Assembly: GCA_009711705.1 (NCBI GenBank)
Contig: VENG01000032.1
Coordinates: 62,001 to 126,000, forward strand
Source of the DNA: Bacillota bacterium
GTDB lineage: Bacteria > Bacillota > Desulfotomaculia > Desulfotomaculales > VENG01
Length of the DNA: 64,000 nucleotides
Direction of reading: 5' to 3'
This document shows, one piece after another, positions 42,653-52,304 of the stretch. A program made the translations under genes and the position numbers. The notes below the pieces were generated by a model, which was given only the letters and a program-made list of their open reading frames with translations, did no database searches and was not told where the DNA came from. Numbering within the stretch: position 1 is the stretch's first letter; every line of letters starts with the position of its first letter.

Positions 42653-42850
42653 GTGAAAGGTAAGGTTAAGTGGTTCAGTGCGGAAAAGGGTTACGGTTTT
42701 ATTGAAAGAGAAGATGGCGGTGACGTTTTCGTTCATTTTTCTGCCATTGAAGGCGACGGTTTTAAGACTTTGAATGAAGGCGAAGATGTTGAATTCGATA
42801 TTGTTGAAGGTGCTCGTGGCCCACAAGCCGCAAATGTAGTTAAATTTTAA
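42653..42850 (+). CDS. Cold-shock protein (CspA family)
   Basis: A 65-residue OB-fold protein that binds single-stranded RNA and DNA. It shows [15 protein letters not shown] (RNP1-like KGYGFI) and DVFVHFSAI (RNP2), ending [14 protein letters not shown] is the start, 9 bases after AGGAGG. It is monocistronic with its own promoter and terminator; the leader is too short for a large cspA-type thermosensor. Confidence 0.97.
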   Translation: MKGKVKWFSAEKGYGFIEREDGGDVFVHFSAIEGDGFKTLNEGEDVEFDIVEGARGPQAANVVKF

Positions 42851-42861
42851 CCCAGTAGATT

Positions 42862-42886
42862 AGCCCCGGTTATGCCGGGGCTTTTT
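42862..42886 (+). terminator. csp terminator
   Basis: AGCCCCGG, loop TTATG, CCGGGGCT followed by TTTTTG, 11 bases after the stop codon. Confidence 0.9.
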
Positions 42887-43144
42887 GTAATTTAGATCAT
42901 GTTTTTAATCTGCTTCTTAAGTTCAGGAAAGCATATCTTTGGCCCGATGTTCAGCTTTAGCTAACGTATTCACTAGCCATTTAACCTAGCTTGTGGCGGG
43001 TTAGCATTATTTTTTTTCTTTTTATAGCTTGGGTGTTGCGTTATGGTTTAAAATGCTTTACAATTCATGTACAGTCAGCAGTACATTTTTTCCTGTTTTG
43101 GGGAACAATAAGTATACAAGTGGCCTCGGAAAGGAGTTGGATGT

Positions 43145-43687
43145 ATGCAAGTACTCGTACGCGGCAGAAATGTTGAAGTTACCAACGCCCTGAAAGAGCA
43201 CGTTGTAAAAAGGGTTGGCAAACTGGACAGGTTTCTGGATGAATTAGGGGAAGCTCAGGTTACGATGAGCGTTGAAAACCAATCACACAAGGTGGAAGTT
43301 ACAATTCCCGTTAATGGTATGATCCTCCGAGGTGAAGAAAGTACCGGAGATATGTACTCGTCGGTGGACATGGTCGTGGATAAGCTGGAGAAACAAATAG
43401 AAAAGTACAAGGGCAAGCTACTGCGCCGCCGGGGTCAGGTGGAAAAAGTAGCACCTGAAGCAAGGCTTCCGGAAGAGCAAATGGAAGATGAGCCGGAAGA
43501 CGACGAGATTCTCGTTCGAACCAAGCGCTTCCCGGTAAAGCCTATGCCGGTTGATGAAGCCATTCTGCAAATGAACCTTCTCGGCCATAACTTTTTTGTA
43601 TTCCCCAATGCTGAAACAGAACAGATCAATGTTGTTTACAAGCGTAAGGATGGGAATTACGGTCTTATTGAGCCCGAATATGAATAA
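43145..43687 (+). CDS. hpf: Ribosome hibernation-promoting factor, long form
   Basis: A 180-residue long HPF that dimerises 70S ribosomes in stationary phase. The N-terminal domain (about 1-100) shows MQVLVRGRNVEVTNALKEHV and the YSSVDMVVDKLEKQI helix; the acidic linker (about 110-125) leads to the C-terminal dimerisation domain with VRTKRFPVKPMPVDEAILQMNLLGHNFFVF. The start is ATG, with AAAGGAG upstream; a second ATG four bases earlier is out of frame. It precedes secA, as in many Firmicutes. Confidence 0.96.
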   Translation: MQVLVRGRNVEVTNALKEHVVKRVGKLDRFLDELGEAQVTMSVENQSHKVEVTIPVNGMILRGEESTGDMYSSVDMVVDKLEKQIEKYKGKLLRRRGQVEKVAPEARLPEEQMEDEPEDDEILVRTKRFPVKPMPVDEAILQMNLLGHNFFVFPNAETEQINVVYKRKDGNYGLIEPEYE

Positions 43688-43715
43688 CTACAGATGAAAT
43701 AGAATAAACACCTGG

Positions 43716-43741
43716 CGCACCCTGATAGGGGTGCGTTTTTA
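43716..43741 (+). terminator. hpf terminator
   Basis: CGCACCC, loop TGATA (plus one G), GGGTGCG followed by a T-run, about 30 bases after the stop. Confidence 0.85.
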
Positions 43742-43746
43742 ACTTC

Positions 43747-43775
43747 TTGCCCATCTTAGTGCTTAATGCTAGAAT
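43747..43775 (+). promoter_or_regulatory. secA promoter
   Basis: TTGCCC and TAGAAT are separated by 17 bases, with TG one base before the -10. The start codon is 64 bases further on. Confidence 0.55.
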
Positions 43776-43801
43776 AAAGTAGGTAAACTATTAGTATGCG
43801 C

Positions 43802-43819
43802 AGGAACCCCAGGGTTCCT
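43802..43819 (+). promoter_or_regulatory. Leader hairpin next to the secA ribosome binding site
   Basis: AGGAACC, loop CCAG, GGTTCCT ends two bases before the AGGAAGG site of secA, so it could affect ribosome access. No arrest peptide gene is visible. Confidence 0.4.
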
Positions 43820-43839
43820 TTAGGAAGGTGATTATTCCC

Positions 43840-46470
43840 ATGCTTAAAATGTTGCGTAGTCTACTGGATGATAATGCCAGAGATATAAAAAAGCTGCAGA
43901 AAACCGTGGACAAGATAAATGAATTGGAATCTTCAATGCAAGCTAAAACTGACGAAGAATTAAAAGGGCAGACGGCTGTTTTCCGGGACCGGCTGGACAA
44001 GGGTGAAACACTAGATGACCTGCTTCCGGAGGCTTTTGCCACCGTGCGGGAGGTATCCCGGCGGGTGCTGGGTATGCGGCACTTTGACGTGCAGATGATG
44101 GGCGGCATAGTACTGCACCAGGGGCGCATTGCCGAGATGAAGACCGGTGAAGGTAAAACGCTGGTAGCCACCCTGCCGGTTTACCTGAACGCCCTTTCCC
44201 ACAAAGGTGTGCACGTAATTACTGTAAACGATTATCTGGCTTCCAGAGATAGCCAGTGGATGGGTCAAATTTACCGGTTCCTGGGCCTTTCGGTGGGTCT
44301 TATTGTGCACGGGCTGGACTGGGAAAATAGAAAAGCTTCATATAACTCTGATATTACTTACGGTACTAATAATGAATTTGGCTTTGACTACCTACGGGAT
44401 AATATGGCTATTCACCCTGACCAGTTAGTACAAAGGGAACTGAACTATGCCATTGTTGACGAGGTGGACAGTATCCTGATTGACGAGGCCCGGACCCCAC
44501 TGATTATATCCGGGCAGGCTGATAAGGCTACGGATAACTATTATAAAATGGCCCAGGTGGTGCCCAAACTAACCGGGGAGACACATTATACCGTGGATGA
44601 AAAGGCCAATACAGTAGTGCTTACCGAAGAGGGTGTGGAAAAGGCAGAGCGGCTTTTGGGTGTGGAGAACCTGTACGATGATAATAACATGGAACTTAAC
44701 CACCATTTGACTAACGCCCTTAAAGCGCACGCGCTCATGAAGCGGGACAAGGATTACGTGGTTAAAGACGGTGAAATAATTATTGTTGACGAATTTACCG
44801 GGCGGCTTATGTTTGGCCGGCGCTACAGCGACGGCTTGCACCAGGCTATTGAGGCCAAGGAAGGGGTAAAAATAGAGCGGGAGTCGCAGACTCTGGCTAC
44901 CGTGACATTCCAAAATTACTTCCGCATGTATGATAAATTGGCCGGCATGACCGGTACTGCCGAAACTGAAGAAGAGGAATTTCGTAAGATTTACAAGCTG
45001 GATGTGGTGGTCATTCCCACCAATAAGCCCATGGTCAGGAAAGATATGGCCGATGTTGTTTACAAAACCGAAGATGCTAAATTCCGTAATGTGGTGGAAG
45101 AAATTGTTGAGCGGCATCAAACCGGACAGCCGGTGCTGGTGGGTACAATATCCATTGATAAATCTGAACTGCTCAGCAAAATGCTGCGTAAGCGGGGAGT
45201 ACCTCACCAGGTGCTCAATGCTAAATACCATGAGCAGGAAGCTGAAATTGTAGCTCAGGCCGGCAGGTTCGGGGCGGTAACCATAGCTACTAACATGGCC
45301 GGGCGCGGAACCGACATTCTGCTGGGGGGTAACCCGGAATTCCTGGCCCTGCAGGAATTAAAACGGCAGGGTTATGAGGGTGACCTGGAAGATCCGGAAC
45401 AAAAGAGACTGTATGAACAACAGCTTTCTAAGTTTAAGCAGCAGTGTGAGGACGAGCGACGCCGCGTGGTTGAGCTGGGGGGGCTTTACATTGCGGGAAC
45501 TGAGCGCCATGAGAGCCGGCGTATTGATAACCAGTTGCGTGGCCGCTGCGGCAGGCAGGGCGACCCGGGTGGCACCCAATTTTACAGTTCTATGGAAGAC
45601 GATCTAATGCGGCTTTTCGGCTCGGATAACATCTCGGGCTTAATGGATAAGATGGGTATGGAAGAGGATGTTCCCATTGAGCACGGCCTTATTTCCCGCT
45701 CTCTGGAAAGTGCTCAAAAAAGGGTGGAAAACAGGAACTTTGACATCCGCAAACATGTGTTGGAATACGACGACGTAATGAACCAACAGCGGGAAGTTAT
45801 CTACCAGCAGCGCAGGCAGGTGCTGGCCGGGGAAAATACGGGTGAGATTGTAGGGCAAATGATGGAGGAAGTGATCCAGAGGGCAGTGGACACTTATGCC
45901 CCGGAAGGTGTGTATTCGGAAGAATGGGACTTTGACGGCCTGCTTACTTATGCTGACCAGGTTTTTCTTCCAGACCATGAATTAACACCTGCTGATTTGG
46001 AAGATATGGGCCGCGATGGGCTCAGGGATTTCCTCCTGCAAACGGCACAGGAAGCTTATAGTGCTCGGGCTGAAGAGATGGGCGAGGAAGTGATGCGCGA
46101 AATGGAGCGCATGGTGCTTCTGCGCATGGTGGATGAAAAGTGGATGGACCATCTCGATACCATGGATCAGTTGCGGGAAGGTATAGGCCTCAGGGCGTAT
46201 GGCCAGAAAGATCCACTGATAGAATATAAATTTGAGAGTTACCAGATGTTTGAAAATATGGTGGCGAGCATTCAGGAAGATGTAGTTCGCTATGTTTTTC
46301 GGGTCAATGTGGTGCAAGAACCAGAGCAGAAACAGCACAATGTGGTGGAAAATAAGTACGCTGAAGAAGGCCCGGCGCAGCCGGTTCGCAGAGAGAAAAA
46401 AGTAGGGCGTAACCAGCCTTGCCCGTGCGGTAGCGGCAAAAAATATAAAAAATGTTGCGGTCGCAATTAA
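43840..46470 (+). CDS. secA: Preprotein translocase ATPase SecA
   Basis: The motor that pushes preproteins through SecYEG. 876 residues with [17 protein letters not shown], Walker A ([13 protein letters not shown]), Walker B/DEAD ([16 protein letters not shown]), the preprotein cross-linking region, the second helicase half ([21 protein letters not shown], split here by motif boundaries; [13 protein letters not shown]) and the C-terminal zinc site [13 protein letters not shown]. The ATG nine bases after AGGAAGGTG is preferred over the GTG inside that site. It is followed 24 bases later by prfB, the usual Firmicutes pair. Confidence 0.98.
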   Translation: MLKMLRSLLDDNARDIKKLQKTVDKINELESSMQAKTDEELKGQTAVFRDRLDKGETLDDLLPEAFATVREVSRRVLGMRHFDVQMMGGIVLHQGRIAEMKTGEGKTLVATLPVYLNALSHKGVHVITVNDYLASRDSQWMGQIYRFLGLSVGLIVHGLDWENRKASYNSDITYGTNNEFGFDYLRDNMAIHPDQLVQRELNYAIVDEVDSILIDEARTPLIISGQADKATDNYYKMAQVVPKLTGETHYTVDEKANTVVLTEEGVEKAERLLGVENLYDDNNMELNHHLTNALKAHALMKRDKDYVVKDGEIIIVDEFTGRLMFGRRYSDGLHQAIEAKEGVKIERESQTLATVTFQNYFRMYDKLAGMTGTAETEEEEFRKIYKLDVVVIPTNKPMVRKDMADVVYKTEDAKFRNVVEEIVERHQTGQPVLVGTISIDKSELLSKMLRKRGVPHQVLNAKYHEQEAEIVAQAGRFGAVTIATNMAGRGTDILLGGNPEFLALQELKRQGYEGDLEDPEQKRLYEQQLSKFKQQCEDERRRVVELGGLYIAGTERHESRRIDNQLRGRCGRQGDPGGTQFYSSMEDDLMRLFGSDNISGLMDKMGMEEDVPIEHGLISRSLESAQKRVENRNFDIRKHVLEYDDVMNQQREVIYQQRRQVLAGENTGEIVGQMMEEVIQRAVDTYAPEGVYSEEWDFDGLLTYADQVFLPDHELTPADLEDMGRDGLRDFLLQTAQEAYSARAEEMGEEVMREMERMVLLRMVDEKWMDHLDTMDQLREGIGLRAYGQKDPLIEYKFESYQMFENMVASIQEDVVRYVFRVNVVQEPEQKQHNVVENKYAEEGPAQPVRREKKVGRNQPCPCGSGKKYKKCCGRN

Positions 46471-46494
46471 ACAGCAGAGAAAGAGGAGAAGAAG

Positions 46495-47596
46495 ATGATT
46501 ACCGATCTAAAAAAGGAATTAGAAAACCTTAATCAACGCATTGCAGATTTGAGGGTGTCTCTTTGACATACCTACTAAAAAGCAGGAGATAAATGAATCT
46601 GAAGGTCAAATGCAAAAACCGGACTTCTGGGACGACCAGGAAAATGCACAGAAGGTGACCCAGCGGGTTGCCGACATAAAGGACAGGGTTACGGCTTTTG
46701 AAGAAGTAGTAAGGGTTTATGAAGACCTTATCGCGATGGCTGAATTGATAGAGGAAGAGGAAGATGCCGGCCTGGCCGGTGAGGCAGAAGCTGAGTTGCA
46801 AGGATTGCAGCGCAGGCTGGGAAAAATGGAACTGGAAGTTTTGCTGGGCGGCCCTTACGACGGCAATAACGCCATTATATCCCTCCATGCCGGAGCAGGG
46901 GGGACCGAGGCGCAGGACTGGGTGGACATGCTGCTACGCATGTATACTCGCTGGGCCGAGGAACGCGGCTACAAAGTGAATGTGCTGGATATGCTGCCCG
47001 GCGACGAGGCGGGAACTAAAAGTGTTACCATCGCTATAGAAGGCAAACGCGCTTTTGGCTACCTGAAGTCGGAAAAGGGCGTGCACAGGCTTGTCCGCAT
47101 TTCTCCCTTTGACACAGCAGGCCGCCGGCATACCTCCTTCGCCTCCGTGGATGTGCTACCGGAAGTGCAGGAAGATATAGCTGTGGAAATAAATTCAGAA
47201 GATCTGAAGGTAGATACGTACCGGTCCGGCGGTGCCGGCGGACAGCACGTGAATAAAACTGATTCCGCGGTAAGGATAACCCACCTCCCCACCGGGATTG
47301 TGGTACAGTGCCAGAGCGAGCGTTCACAGTTAACCAACAGAAATACCGCCATGAAACTCTTAAAGTCTCGCCTGGTGGACCTGGAGCTGCGAAAGAAGGA
47401 CGAGGAACTAGCCTCCATGCGGGGTGAGCAAATGGAAATAGCTTGGGGAAGCCAAATACGTTCCTATGTGTTCCACCCCTACCGTATGGTTAAGGATCAC
47501 CGTACCAATGAGGAAGTAGGCAACATTGATGCAGTAATGGACGGCAATATTGACCAATTCATGTCAGCATACCTGCAAAAGATGGCCCGGGGCTAA
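46495..47596 (+). CDS. prfB: Peptide chain release factor 2 with programmed +1 frameshift
   Basis: RF2 terminates translation at UGA and UAA. The gene starts MITDLKKELENLNQ and hits an in-frame TGA at codon 24 (46564-46566) within CTTTGAC, preceded by AGGGTG, exactly the layout of the classical prfB autoregulatory +1 frameshift. After the shift the frame continues DIPTKKQEINESEGQM. Downstream it shows AGAGGTEAQDWVDM, the RF2 anticodon-like tripeptide SPF (ISPFDTAG) and the catalytic GGQ loop (GGAGGQHVNK). The full product would be about 366 residues. AGAGGAG precedes the ATG. The frame from 46610 alone would lack the N-terminal domain. Confidence 0.97.
46553..46566 (+). promoter_or_regulatory. 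prfB programmed frameshift site
   Basis: AGG GTG TCT CTT TGA: an internal Shine-Dalgarno-like AGGG, the slippery CTT and the UGA recognised by RF2 itself. When RF2 is scarce ribosomes shift +1 and make full-length protein. Confidence 0.93.
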
Positions 47597-47605
47597 CCCC
47601 CGGGC
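47584..47605 (+). terminator. Hairpin at the end of prfB
   Basis: GCCCGGGG, CTAA, CCCCCGGGC spans the stop codon. There is no T-run; the REP-like element follows directly. Confidence 0.5.
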
Positions 47606-47607
47606 TT

Positions 47608-47649
47608 AATAACTCAACGCACAGTGCCAGGCACAATCGTTGAGTTATT
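47608..47649 (+). repeat. REP-like double hairpin upstream of the RAYT gene
   Basis: AATAACTCAAC, five bases, GTGCCAGGCAC, four bases, GTTGAGTTATT. It is the left partner of an inverted pair that brackets the transposase gene. Confidence 0.9.
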
Positions 47650-47678
47650 GTATATGTGTACTGAAAAGGGGTGTCGTT

Positions 47679-48449
47679 ATGGGCCGCGAGCGACGCGTAG
47701 AGTACGAAGGTGCAATCTATCATGTAATCCAGCGGGGAAATAACCGAAATGCTATCTTTGAGAAGGATATAGATAAACATTACTTATTGAAGAAGTTACG
47801 TACTTATAAGGAAAAGGCAGGGTATATGTTATTTGGTTATGTGATTATGAATAATCACTATCATTTAATACTGCAGACAATAGATCAACCCTTAAATAAA
47901 GTTATGCACTTGATTAACAATTCCTACAGTAAATACTATAACTTTGTGCGAAAACGTTCCGGACATGTTTTTGAGGGCAGGTATAAGGCAAATTTGGTAC
48001 AGGATGAGAGGTATGCTTTGGCTTTGCTCAGGTATGTGCACCAAAATCCGGTACGGGCAGGGTTGTGCAAGTATGTTTGGCAATATCATTGGAGTAGTGA
48101 CGTGTATTACAGGAAAAATCTTGATACCTTTGTCGACACAGATTTGATTTTGGATTTGATTTCCACAAAACGGGTGGAAGCAGTGAGACAATATAATCAG
48201 TTAATAGGTAAAGAAGGAACAAAAGATTGGGAAATTGTAAATCACGGTAAAATTTTAGATGATATTTTATTGGAAACGGGTGTGACCCCGCAAGACTATG
48301 AATTAATCAAAAATGGATCACGCAAACGTTCTTTAACGCCTTTTAAAGTCGCTTATGCCAAAAAGGCTATGGAATACAATTATAATCTGAGTGGAATTGC
48401 AGAAAATATAAATTTGTCCAAGTCTGCTCTGTGCAGATTAATGCAATAA
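47679..48449 (+). CDS. REP-associated tyrosine transposase (RAYT, IS200/HUH-like)
   Basis: A 256-residue HUH endonuclease-type transposase. It begins MGRERRVEYEGAIYHVIQRGNN; the metal-binding HUH is in MNNHYHLIL and the probable catalytic Tyr in ALLRYVHQNPVRAGL. A C-terminal helix-turn-helix-like segment (NLSGIAENINLSKSALCRLM) is typical of one RAYT group. RAYTs are usually single-copy and are thought to spread REP palindromes in trans. The ATG with AAAAGGGG upstream is chosen over a longer start that lies inside the REP element. Its stop codon falls inside the downstream REP element. There are no insertion-sequence ends apart from these hairpins. Confidence 0.92.
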   Translation: MGRERRVEYEGAIYHVIQRGNNRNAIFEKDIDKHYLLKKLRTYKEKAGYMLFGYVIMNNHYHLILQTIDQPLNKVMHLINNSYSKYYNFVRKRSGHVFEGRYKANLVQDERYALALLRYVHQNPVRAGLCKYVWQYHWSSDVYYRKNLDTFVDTDLILDLISTKRVEAVRQYNQLIGKEGTKDWEIVNHGKILDDILLETGVTPQDYELIKNGSRKRSLTPFKVAYAKKAMEYNYNLSGIAENINLSKSALCRLMQ

Positions 48450-48487
48450 CTCAACAAATGTGCCTGGCACCCAGTGTTGAGTTATTG
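48444..48487 (-). repeat. REP-like double hairpin downstream of the RAYT gene (inverted)
   Basis: CAATAACTCAAC, four bases, GTGCCTGGCAC, five bases, GTTGAGTTATTG. The 4/5 spacer asymmetry and the T at the centre show that it is inverted relative to the upstream copy. It contains the RAYT stop codon. Confidence 0.9.
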
Positions 48488-48508
48488 GGTGTTTGACTGG
48501 AGGTTTAT

Positions 48509-49342
48509 ATGTCACGATATGATAAGGACGAGGAAAGATTGTTTCAGGAAGATGATGCTGGCGATGCTGGTTATGAAGATGAGTTTGAGGATGAGTTTGA
48601 TGAAGAGTTAGAAGAGATGCGGCGCGGGCGGTCCGTATTGGTGCGCGTTGTGGCGTTCTTTACGGCCGTAGCATTTCTGGGGTTGGTGGTGCTTACTTCG
48701 CTGCCTGCTTTTAGGGCGCCTTTGTCGGAGTTGGTTGCTGATTCTTTGCAGTTAGAACAAGACATCAACGTAAAGCTACTGCAAAAAGCTGTAGTGCAGA
48801 TCGATGTGGTGGCGCGGGAGTCTATTACAGCGCAGCAAAAGTCAGGCACAGGTTTTAATATTGATCCCCGGGGTGTTATTGTTACTAACTACCACGTCAT
48901 TGAGAATGCACAAAATATGACCATTAAGTTCCCTAACGGGAAAATTTTCAAGGCTGATCACTGGTCAAGCAGGCCTGAAATAGACCTGGCTGTAATTAGC
49001 CTCAAGGGGGAAGGTCTTCCGGCTGTCCCTCTGGGCAGCTCCGGCTTACCGTCGCGGGGGGATAAAATACGGGTAGTGGGTAATCCTCTGGGGTTAAATA
49101 ATATTGTGGCGGAAGGTAGGGTGAAGGATTATCTACAGCTTAAAGATAGGCCCGGTCGCATTTTTACCATTGACGCACCTATTTTCCATGGTAACAGCGG
49201 CAGTCCGGTGTTTAACCGGGAGGGCCGTGTGGTAGGGGTGGTTTTTGCTACCTGGAACCGAAAGTCAGAAGGTAAAAAGAATAAAGTGGGGCTGGCTATA
49301 CCTGTTCAGGAAGTGCTGCAAATGAATAGAAGCTTTTCGTAA
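48509..49342 (+). CDS. Membrane-anchored trypsin-like serine protease (HtrA-like, no PDZ)
   Basis: 277 residues. An acidic cytoplasmic N-terminus (about 1-40, very rich in Asp and Glu) precedes one membrane helix (about 47-68). The extracytoplasmic protease domain has the catalytic triad in TNYHVIENA (His), EIDLAVISL (Asp) and HGNSGSPVFN (Ser). The PDZ domain of DegP/HtrA is absent, and the protein ends shortly after GLAIPVQEVLQ. It probably handles misfolded proteins at the membrane surface. GGAGG precedes the ATG and a terminator follows. Confidence 0.93.
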   Translation: MSRYDKDEERLFQEDDAGDAGYEDEFEDEFDEELEEMRRGRSVLVRVVAFFTAVAFLGLVVLTSLPAFRAPLSELVADSLQLEQDINVKLLQKAVVQIDVVARESITAQQKSGTGFNIDPRGVIVTNYHVIENAQNMTIKFPNGKIFKADHWSSRPEIDLAVISLKGEGLPAVPLGSSGLPSRGDKIRVVGNPLGLNNIVAEGRVKDYLQLKDRPGRIFTIDAPIFHGNSGSPVFNREGRVVGVVFATWNRKSEGKKNKVGLAIPVQEVLQMNRSFS

Positions 49343-49347
49343 TTCTT

Positions 49348-49376
49348 CCCCGTATCAATGCCCGGGGCTTTTTTTT
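49348..49376 (+). terminator. Terminator after the HtrA-like gene
   Basis: CCCCG, an 10-base loop, CGGGG, then C and an eight-base T-run. Confidence 0.8.
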
Positions 49377-49509
49377 CGACAAAAGGGGAGGAAATTTTCT
49401 CCGCTGGTAGAAGTGTTTTATGTTATTCATCTTGTTATTTAATACCTGTAAATCATTCGGGATATGCTACCGTTAACGGCTTTACAGTGGAAGACGGAGA
49501 GATGTTTCC

Positions 49510-50358
49510 GTGAAATTAAAATCAGTGGTGGAATTTATTTGGGTTACAGCCGGGGTGATCATAATTGCCCTGGGGTTAGATATGTTTCTGATTCCCAATA
49601 AAATAGCCGCCGGAGGCGTCAGTGGTGCCGCCACGGTGGTGCATTATGTTTTAGGCCTGCCGGTGGGGCTGACCATGTTATTCATGAATATCCCGCTTTT
49701 TGCCATGGGGGTTTACCGCCTGGGGCTTTCATTCGGGTTTCGTTCTTTGTACGGCACGCTGGCCTTATCGGTTGCTATTGACGGTATGGCACGTTTTTTG
49801 CCGGTTCCCACGCAAGAGCCCCTTTTGGCCAGCCTTTACGGAGGTGCCATGGTGGGTTTGGGGCTGGGACTGGTATTCCGTTACCGGGGCACTACAGGGG
49901 GAACTGATCTGGCGGCGGCTGTACTGCGCAGTTATACCGGAATCAATATTGGCCAGCTGCTTTTTATGGTCGATGCCCTGGTGGTACTGGCGGCAGGGTT
50001 GACTTTCCATAGCTGGGAACTGGCTATGTACGCGCTGCTGACCATTTTTGTTACCGCCTGGGTTATTGATTTGGTGCAGGAAGGGATTAGCTATGCCAAA
50101 GCCTTTTTTATCATTTCAGTCAGAACGGATGATATTGCCGAGGCTATTTTAACACGGCTGGACCGGGGCGTTACTGCTTTAAAGGGTCAGGGGCTTTATA
50201 CCAGGACCGACCGGGACGTGCTGTTGACGGTGGTTAATCGCTCGGAAGTGAGCAGGCTAAAGGAAGTAGTCTATGAAATAGATCCGGCGGCATTTCTTAT
50301 CCTGACCGATGTGCGGGAAGTGCTGGGCGAGGGATTTAAAAATTATAGACACGAGTGA
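49510..50358 (+). CDS. YitT family membrane protein (DUF161/DUF2179)
   Basis: 282 residues with five membrane helices in the first 190 residues (GLDMFLIPNKIAAGGVSGAATV is the conserved first-helix motif; RYRGTTGGTDLAAAVL the second) and a C-terminal soluble DUF2179 domain (about 205-280: RTDDIAEAILTRLDRGVTAL...GQGLYTRTDRDVLL). YitT proteins are widespread in Firmicutes; their substrate is unknown, and the C-terminal domain may sense a nucleotide or metabolite. GTG is the start, with GGAGAG upstream. Confidence 0.93.
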   Translation: MKLKSVVEFIWVTAGVIIIALGLDMFLIPNKIAAGGVSGAATVVHYVLGLPVGLTMLFMNIPLFAMGVYRLGLSFGFRSLYGTLALSVAIDGMARFLPVPTQEPLLASLYGGAMVGLGLGLVFRYRGTTGGTDLAAAVLRSYTGINIGQLLFMVDALVVLAAGLTFHSWELAMYALLTIFVTAWVIDLVQEGISYAKAFFIISVRTDDIAEAILTRLDRGVTALKGQGLYTRTDRDVLLTVVNRSEVSRLKEVVYEIDPAAFLILTDVREVLGEGFKNYRHE

Positions 50359-50425
50359 AGCCGTTCAGTATGAGTTGTTAGAGGCTGGGTTGGAAATCAG
50401 ATAACAGATTTTATGGAGGTGCACA

Positions 50426-51244
50426 ATGGACGAACAAACCATTTCGGCCCTGGAAGGCAGGGCTAAGGCAATCCGCAGGCATGTAGTAAAAATGATCGGT
50501 AAGGCTGGTTCCGGTCACCCGGGCGGTTCTCTTTCGGCGGCGGATATCGTCACGTCCCTGTATTTTAATGTGATGCGTATTGACCCGCAAAGGCCCCACT
50601 GGGAGGATCGCGACCGTTTTGTGCTGTCTAAAGGACACGCGGCACCCGTTCAGTATGCAGCCCTGGCGGAGAGGGGATATTTTCCGGTGGAAGAACTAAC
50701 GGGCCTGCGCAAGCTTGGCAGCCCGCTGCAGGGGCACCCGGATATGAAGAAGGTGCCGGGAATTGAAATGTCCACCGGTTCCCTGGGGCAGGGGCTTTCC
50801 GCCGCCAACGGTATGGCGCTGGCCGGAAGGCTGGACAGTAAGGATTACAATGTATATGTACTATTGGGAGACGGGGAAATACAGGAAGGGCAAGTATGGG
50901 AAGCTGCAATGGCCGCGGCACATTACAAGCTGGATAATGTAATTGCCTTTTTAGATCATAACGGTTTTCAAATAGACGGCCCGGTGAAGGAAATAATGTC
51001 TCCCGAGCCGGTGGCTGAAAAATGGAAATCCTTTGGCTGGGACGTGCAGGTGATTGATGGTCACAATATAAAGGAGATTATCGCGGCGACTGAAAAATGC
51101 CGGGCGGTAAAAGACCAGCCCAGTATGATTATTGCTGAGACTGTAAAAGGTAAAGGGGTTTCCTTTATGGAGGATAAGGTGGAGTGGCACGGTGCCGCCC
51201 CCAAAGCGGATGAAGTAGAGAAAGCTTTGCAGGAACTGGCTTAA
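50426..51244 (+). CDS. Transketolase, N-terminal (TPP-binding) subunit
   Basis: The first half of a split transketolase in the non-oxidative pentose phosphate pathway. 272 residues with [18 protein letters not shown], the GHAAPVQYA region, [17 protein letters not shown] and the TPP/Mg2+ motif [15 protein letters not shown] (GDG at about residue 150) ending in DHNGFQ. It ends where the pyrophosphate domain of full-length transketolases ends. GGAGG precedes the ATG. The partner subunit starts 21 bases after the stop. Confidence 0.95.
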   Translation: MDEQTISALEGRAKAIRRHVVKMIGKAGSGHPGGSLSAADIVTSLYFNVMRIDPQRPHWEDRDRFVLSKGHAAPVQYAALAERGYFPVEELTGLRKLGSPLQGHPDMKKVPGIEMSTGSLGQGLSAANGMALAGRLDSKDYNVYVLLGDGEIQEGQVWEAAMAAAHYKLDNVIAFLDHNGFQIDGPVKEIMSPEPVAEKWKSFGWDVQVIDGHNIKEIIAATEKCRAVKDQPSMIIAETVKGKGVSFMEDKVEWHGAAPKADEVEKALQELA

Positions 51245-51265
51245 GGAAAGGAGATAGGAAGGATT

Positions 51266-52207
51266 ATGACGGAAAAAATGGCGACCCGCGAAGCCTATGG
51301 GAAGGCTCTGGTGGAATTAGGCGGGGAAAACAGTGATATAGTGGTATTGGACGCGGACCTGGCCAAGTCCACTAAAACCATAAATTTCAGCAAGCAATTT
51401 CCTGACCGTTTTTTTGACATGGGCATAGCGGAGCAAAACATGATGGGTACCGCCGCCGGGCTGGCTGCCACCGGTAAAGTACCTTTTGCCAGCTCCTTTG
51501 CGGTTTTTGCCAGCGGCAGGGTATATGATCAGGTGCGCAATAGTATTAGTTATCCGGCTTTGAATGTGAAAATAGGAGCTACCCATGCCGGCATTACGGT
51601 AGGTGAGGATGGGGCATCTCACCAGGCAGTTGAAGATGTTGCTTTAATGAGAGTGCTGCCGAATATGACTGTATTTGTCCCCGCAGATGGGCCGTCCACT
51701 ATAGCGGCGGTGAGGGCAGCGGTGGAAATAGACGGACCGGTTTACATAAGACTTGGCCGCTCCAAAGTTCCTGTGCTGCACGGCGGTGACCTGGATTTTA
51801 CGCCCGGCAAATCCATCGGGCTTCGCTCCGGTAAGGACGTCACCATAATAGCCTGTGGTATTATGGTGGCCGAGGCCATGGAAGCTGCGGAGAGTTTGGA
51901 AAAGGAAGGTATTGACGCAGCTGTTTTGGACATGCATACCGTGAAACCTCTTGATGTGGCGGCGGTAATTAAGGCCGCTAAAGTAACGGGGGCGGTGGTT
52001 ACTGCTGAAGAGCACAGCATCATCGGCGGGCTGGGCGGCGCGGTGGCAGAGGTGCTGGGTGAGACAGTCCCGGTACCCATAATGAGGGTTGGAATTCCTG
52101 ATGTTTTCGGGGAATCCGGCAAGCCTGAGGAGCTTTTAGAGAAATATGGTCTAAGGGCTTCCAATATAGCGACTGCTGTCAGGGATGTAATAAATAGGAA
52201 AAGGTAA
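51266..52207 (+). CDS. Transketolase, C-terminal (pyrimidine-binding) subunit
   Basis: The second half of the split transketolase: 313 residues with ATREAYGKALVELG, the catalytic Glu region FDMGIAEQNMMGTAAGLA, THAGITVGEDGASHQ, and a C-terminal domain with HTVKPLD and TAEEHSIIGGLGGAVAEVL. Together the two polypeptides form the active TPP enzyme that exchanges two-carbon units between sugar phosphates. Split transketolases are common in anaerobic Firmicutes and archaea. AAGGAG precedes the ATG, and a terminator follows. Confidence 0.95.
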   Translation: MTEKMATREAYGKALVELGGENSDIVVLDADLAKSTKTINFSKQFPDRFFDMGIAEQNMMGTAAGLAATGKVPFASSFAVFASGRVYDQVRNSISYPALNVKIGATHAGITVGEDGASHQAVEDVALMRVLPNMTVFVPADGPSTIAAVRAAVEIDGPVYIRLGRSKVPVLHGGDLDFTPGKSIGLRSGKDVTIIACGIMVAEAMEAAESLEKEGIDAAVLDMHTVKPLDVAAVIKAAKVTGAVVTAEEHSIIGGLGGAVAEVLGETVPVPIMRVGIPDVFGESGKPEELLEKYGLRASNIATAVRDVINRKR

Positions 52208-52222
52208 AAATTGTAAATAATT

Positions 52223-52250
52223 CCCCCTTTATAGGGGGTTTTGTTTTTTT
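52223..52250 (+). terminator. Transketolase operon terminator
   Basis: CCCCC, loop TTTATA, GGGGG followed by TTTTG and a seven-base T-run, 15 bases after the stop. Confidence 0.88.
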
Positions 52251-52304
52251 ATTAAAGGAATTAGATGATGGGTGTCGAATTGTTGAGCCGAGGTGGATGT
52301 AGCA

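Noticed and set aside
46564..46566. In-frame TGA near the start of prfB as a nonsense or frameshift mutation
   Set aside because: The surrounding AGGG...CTTTGAC is the conserved programmed frameshift signal of RF2 genes.
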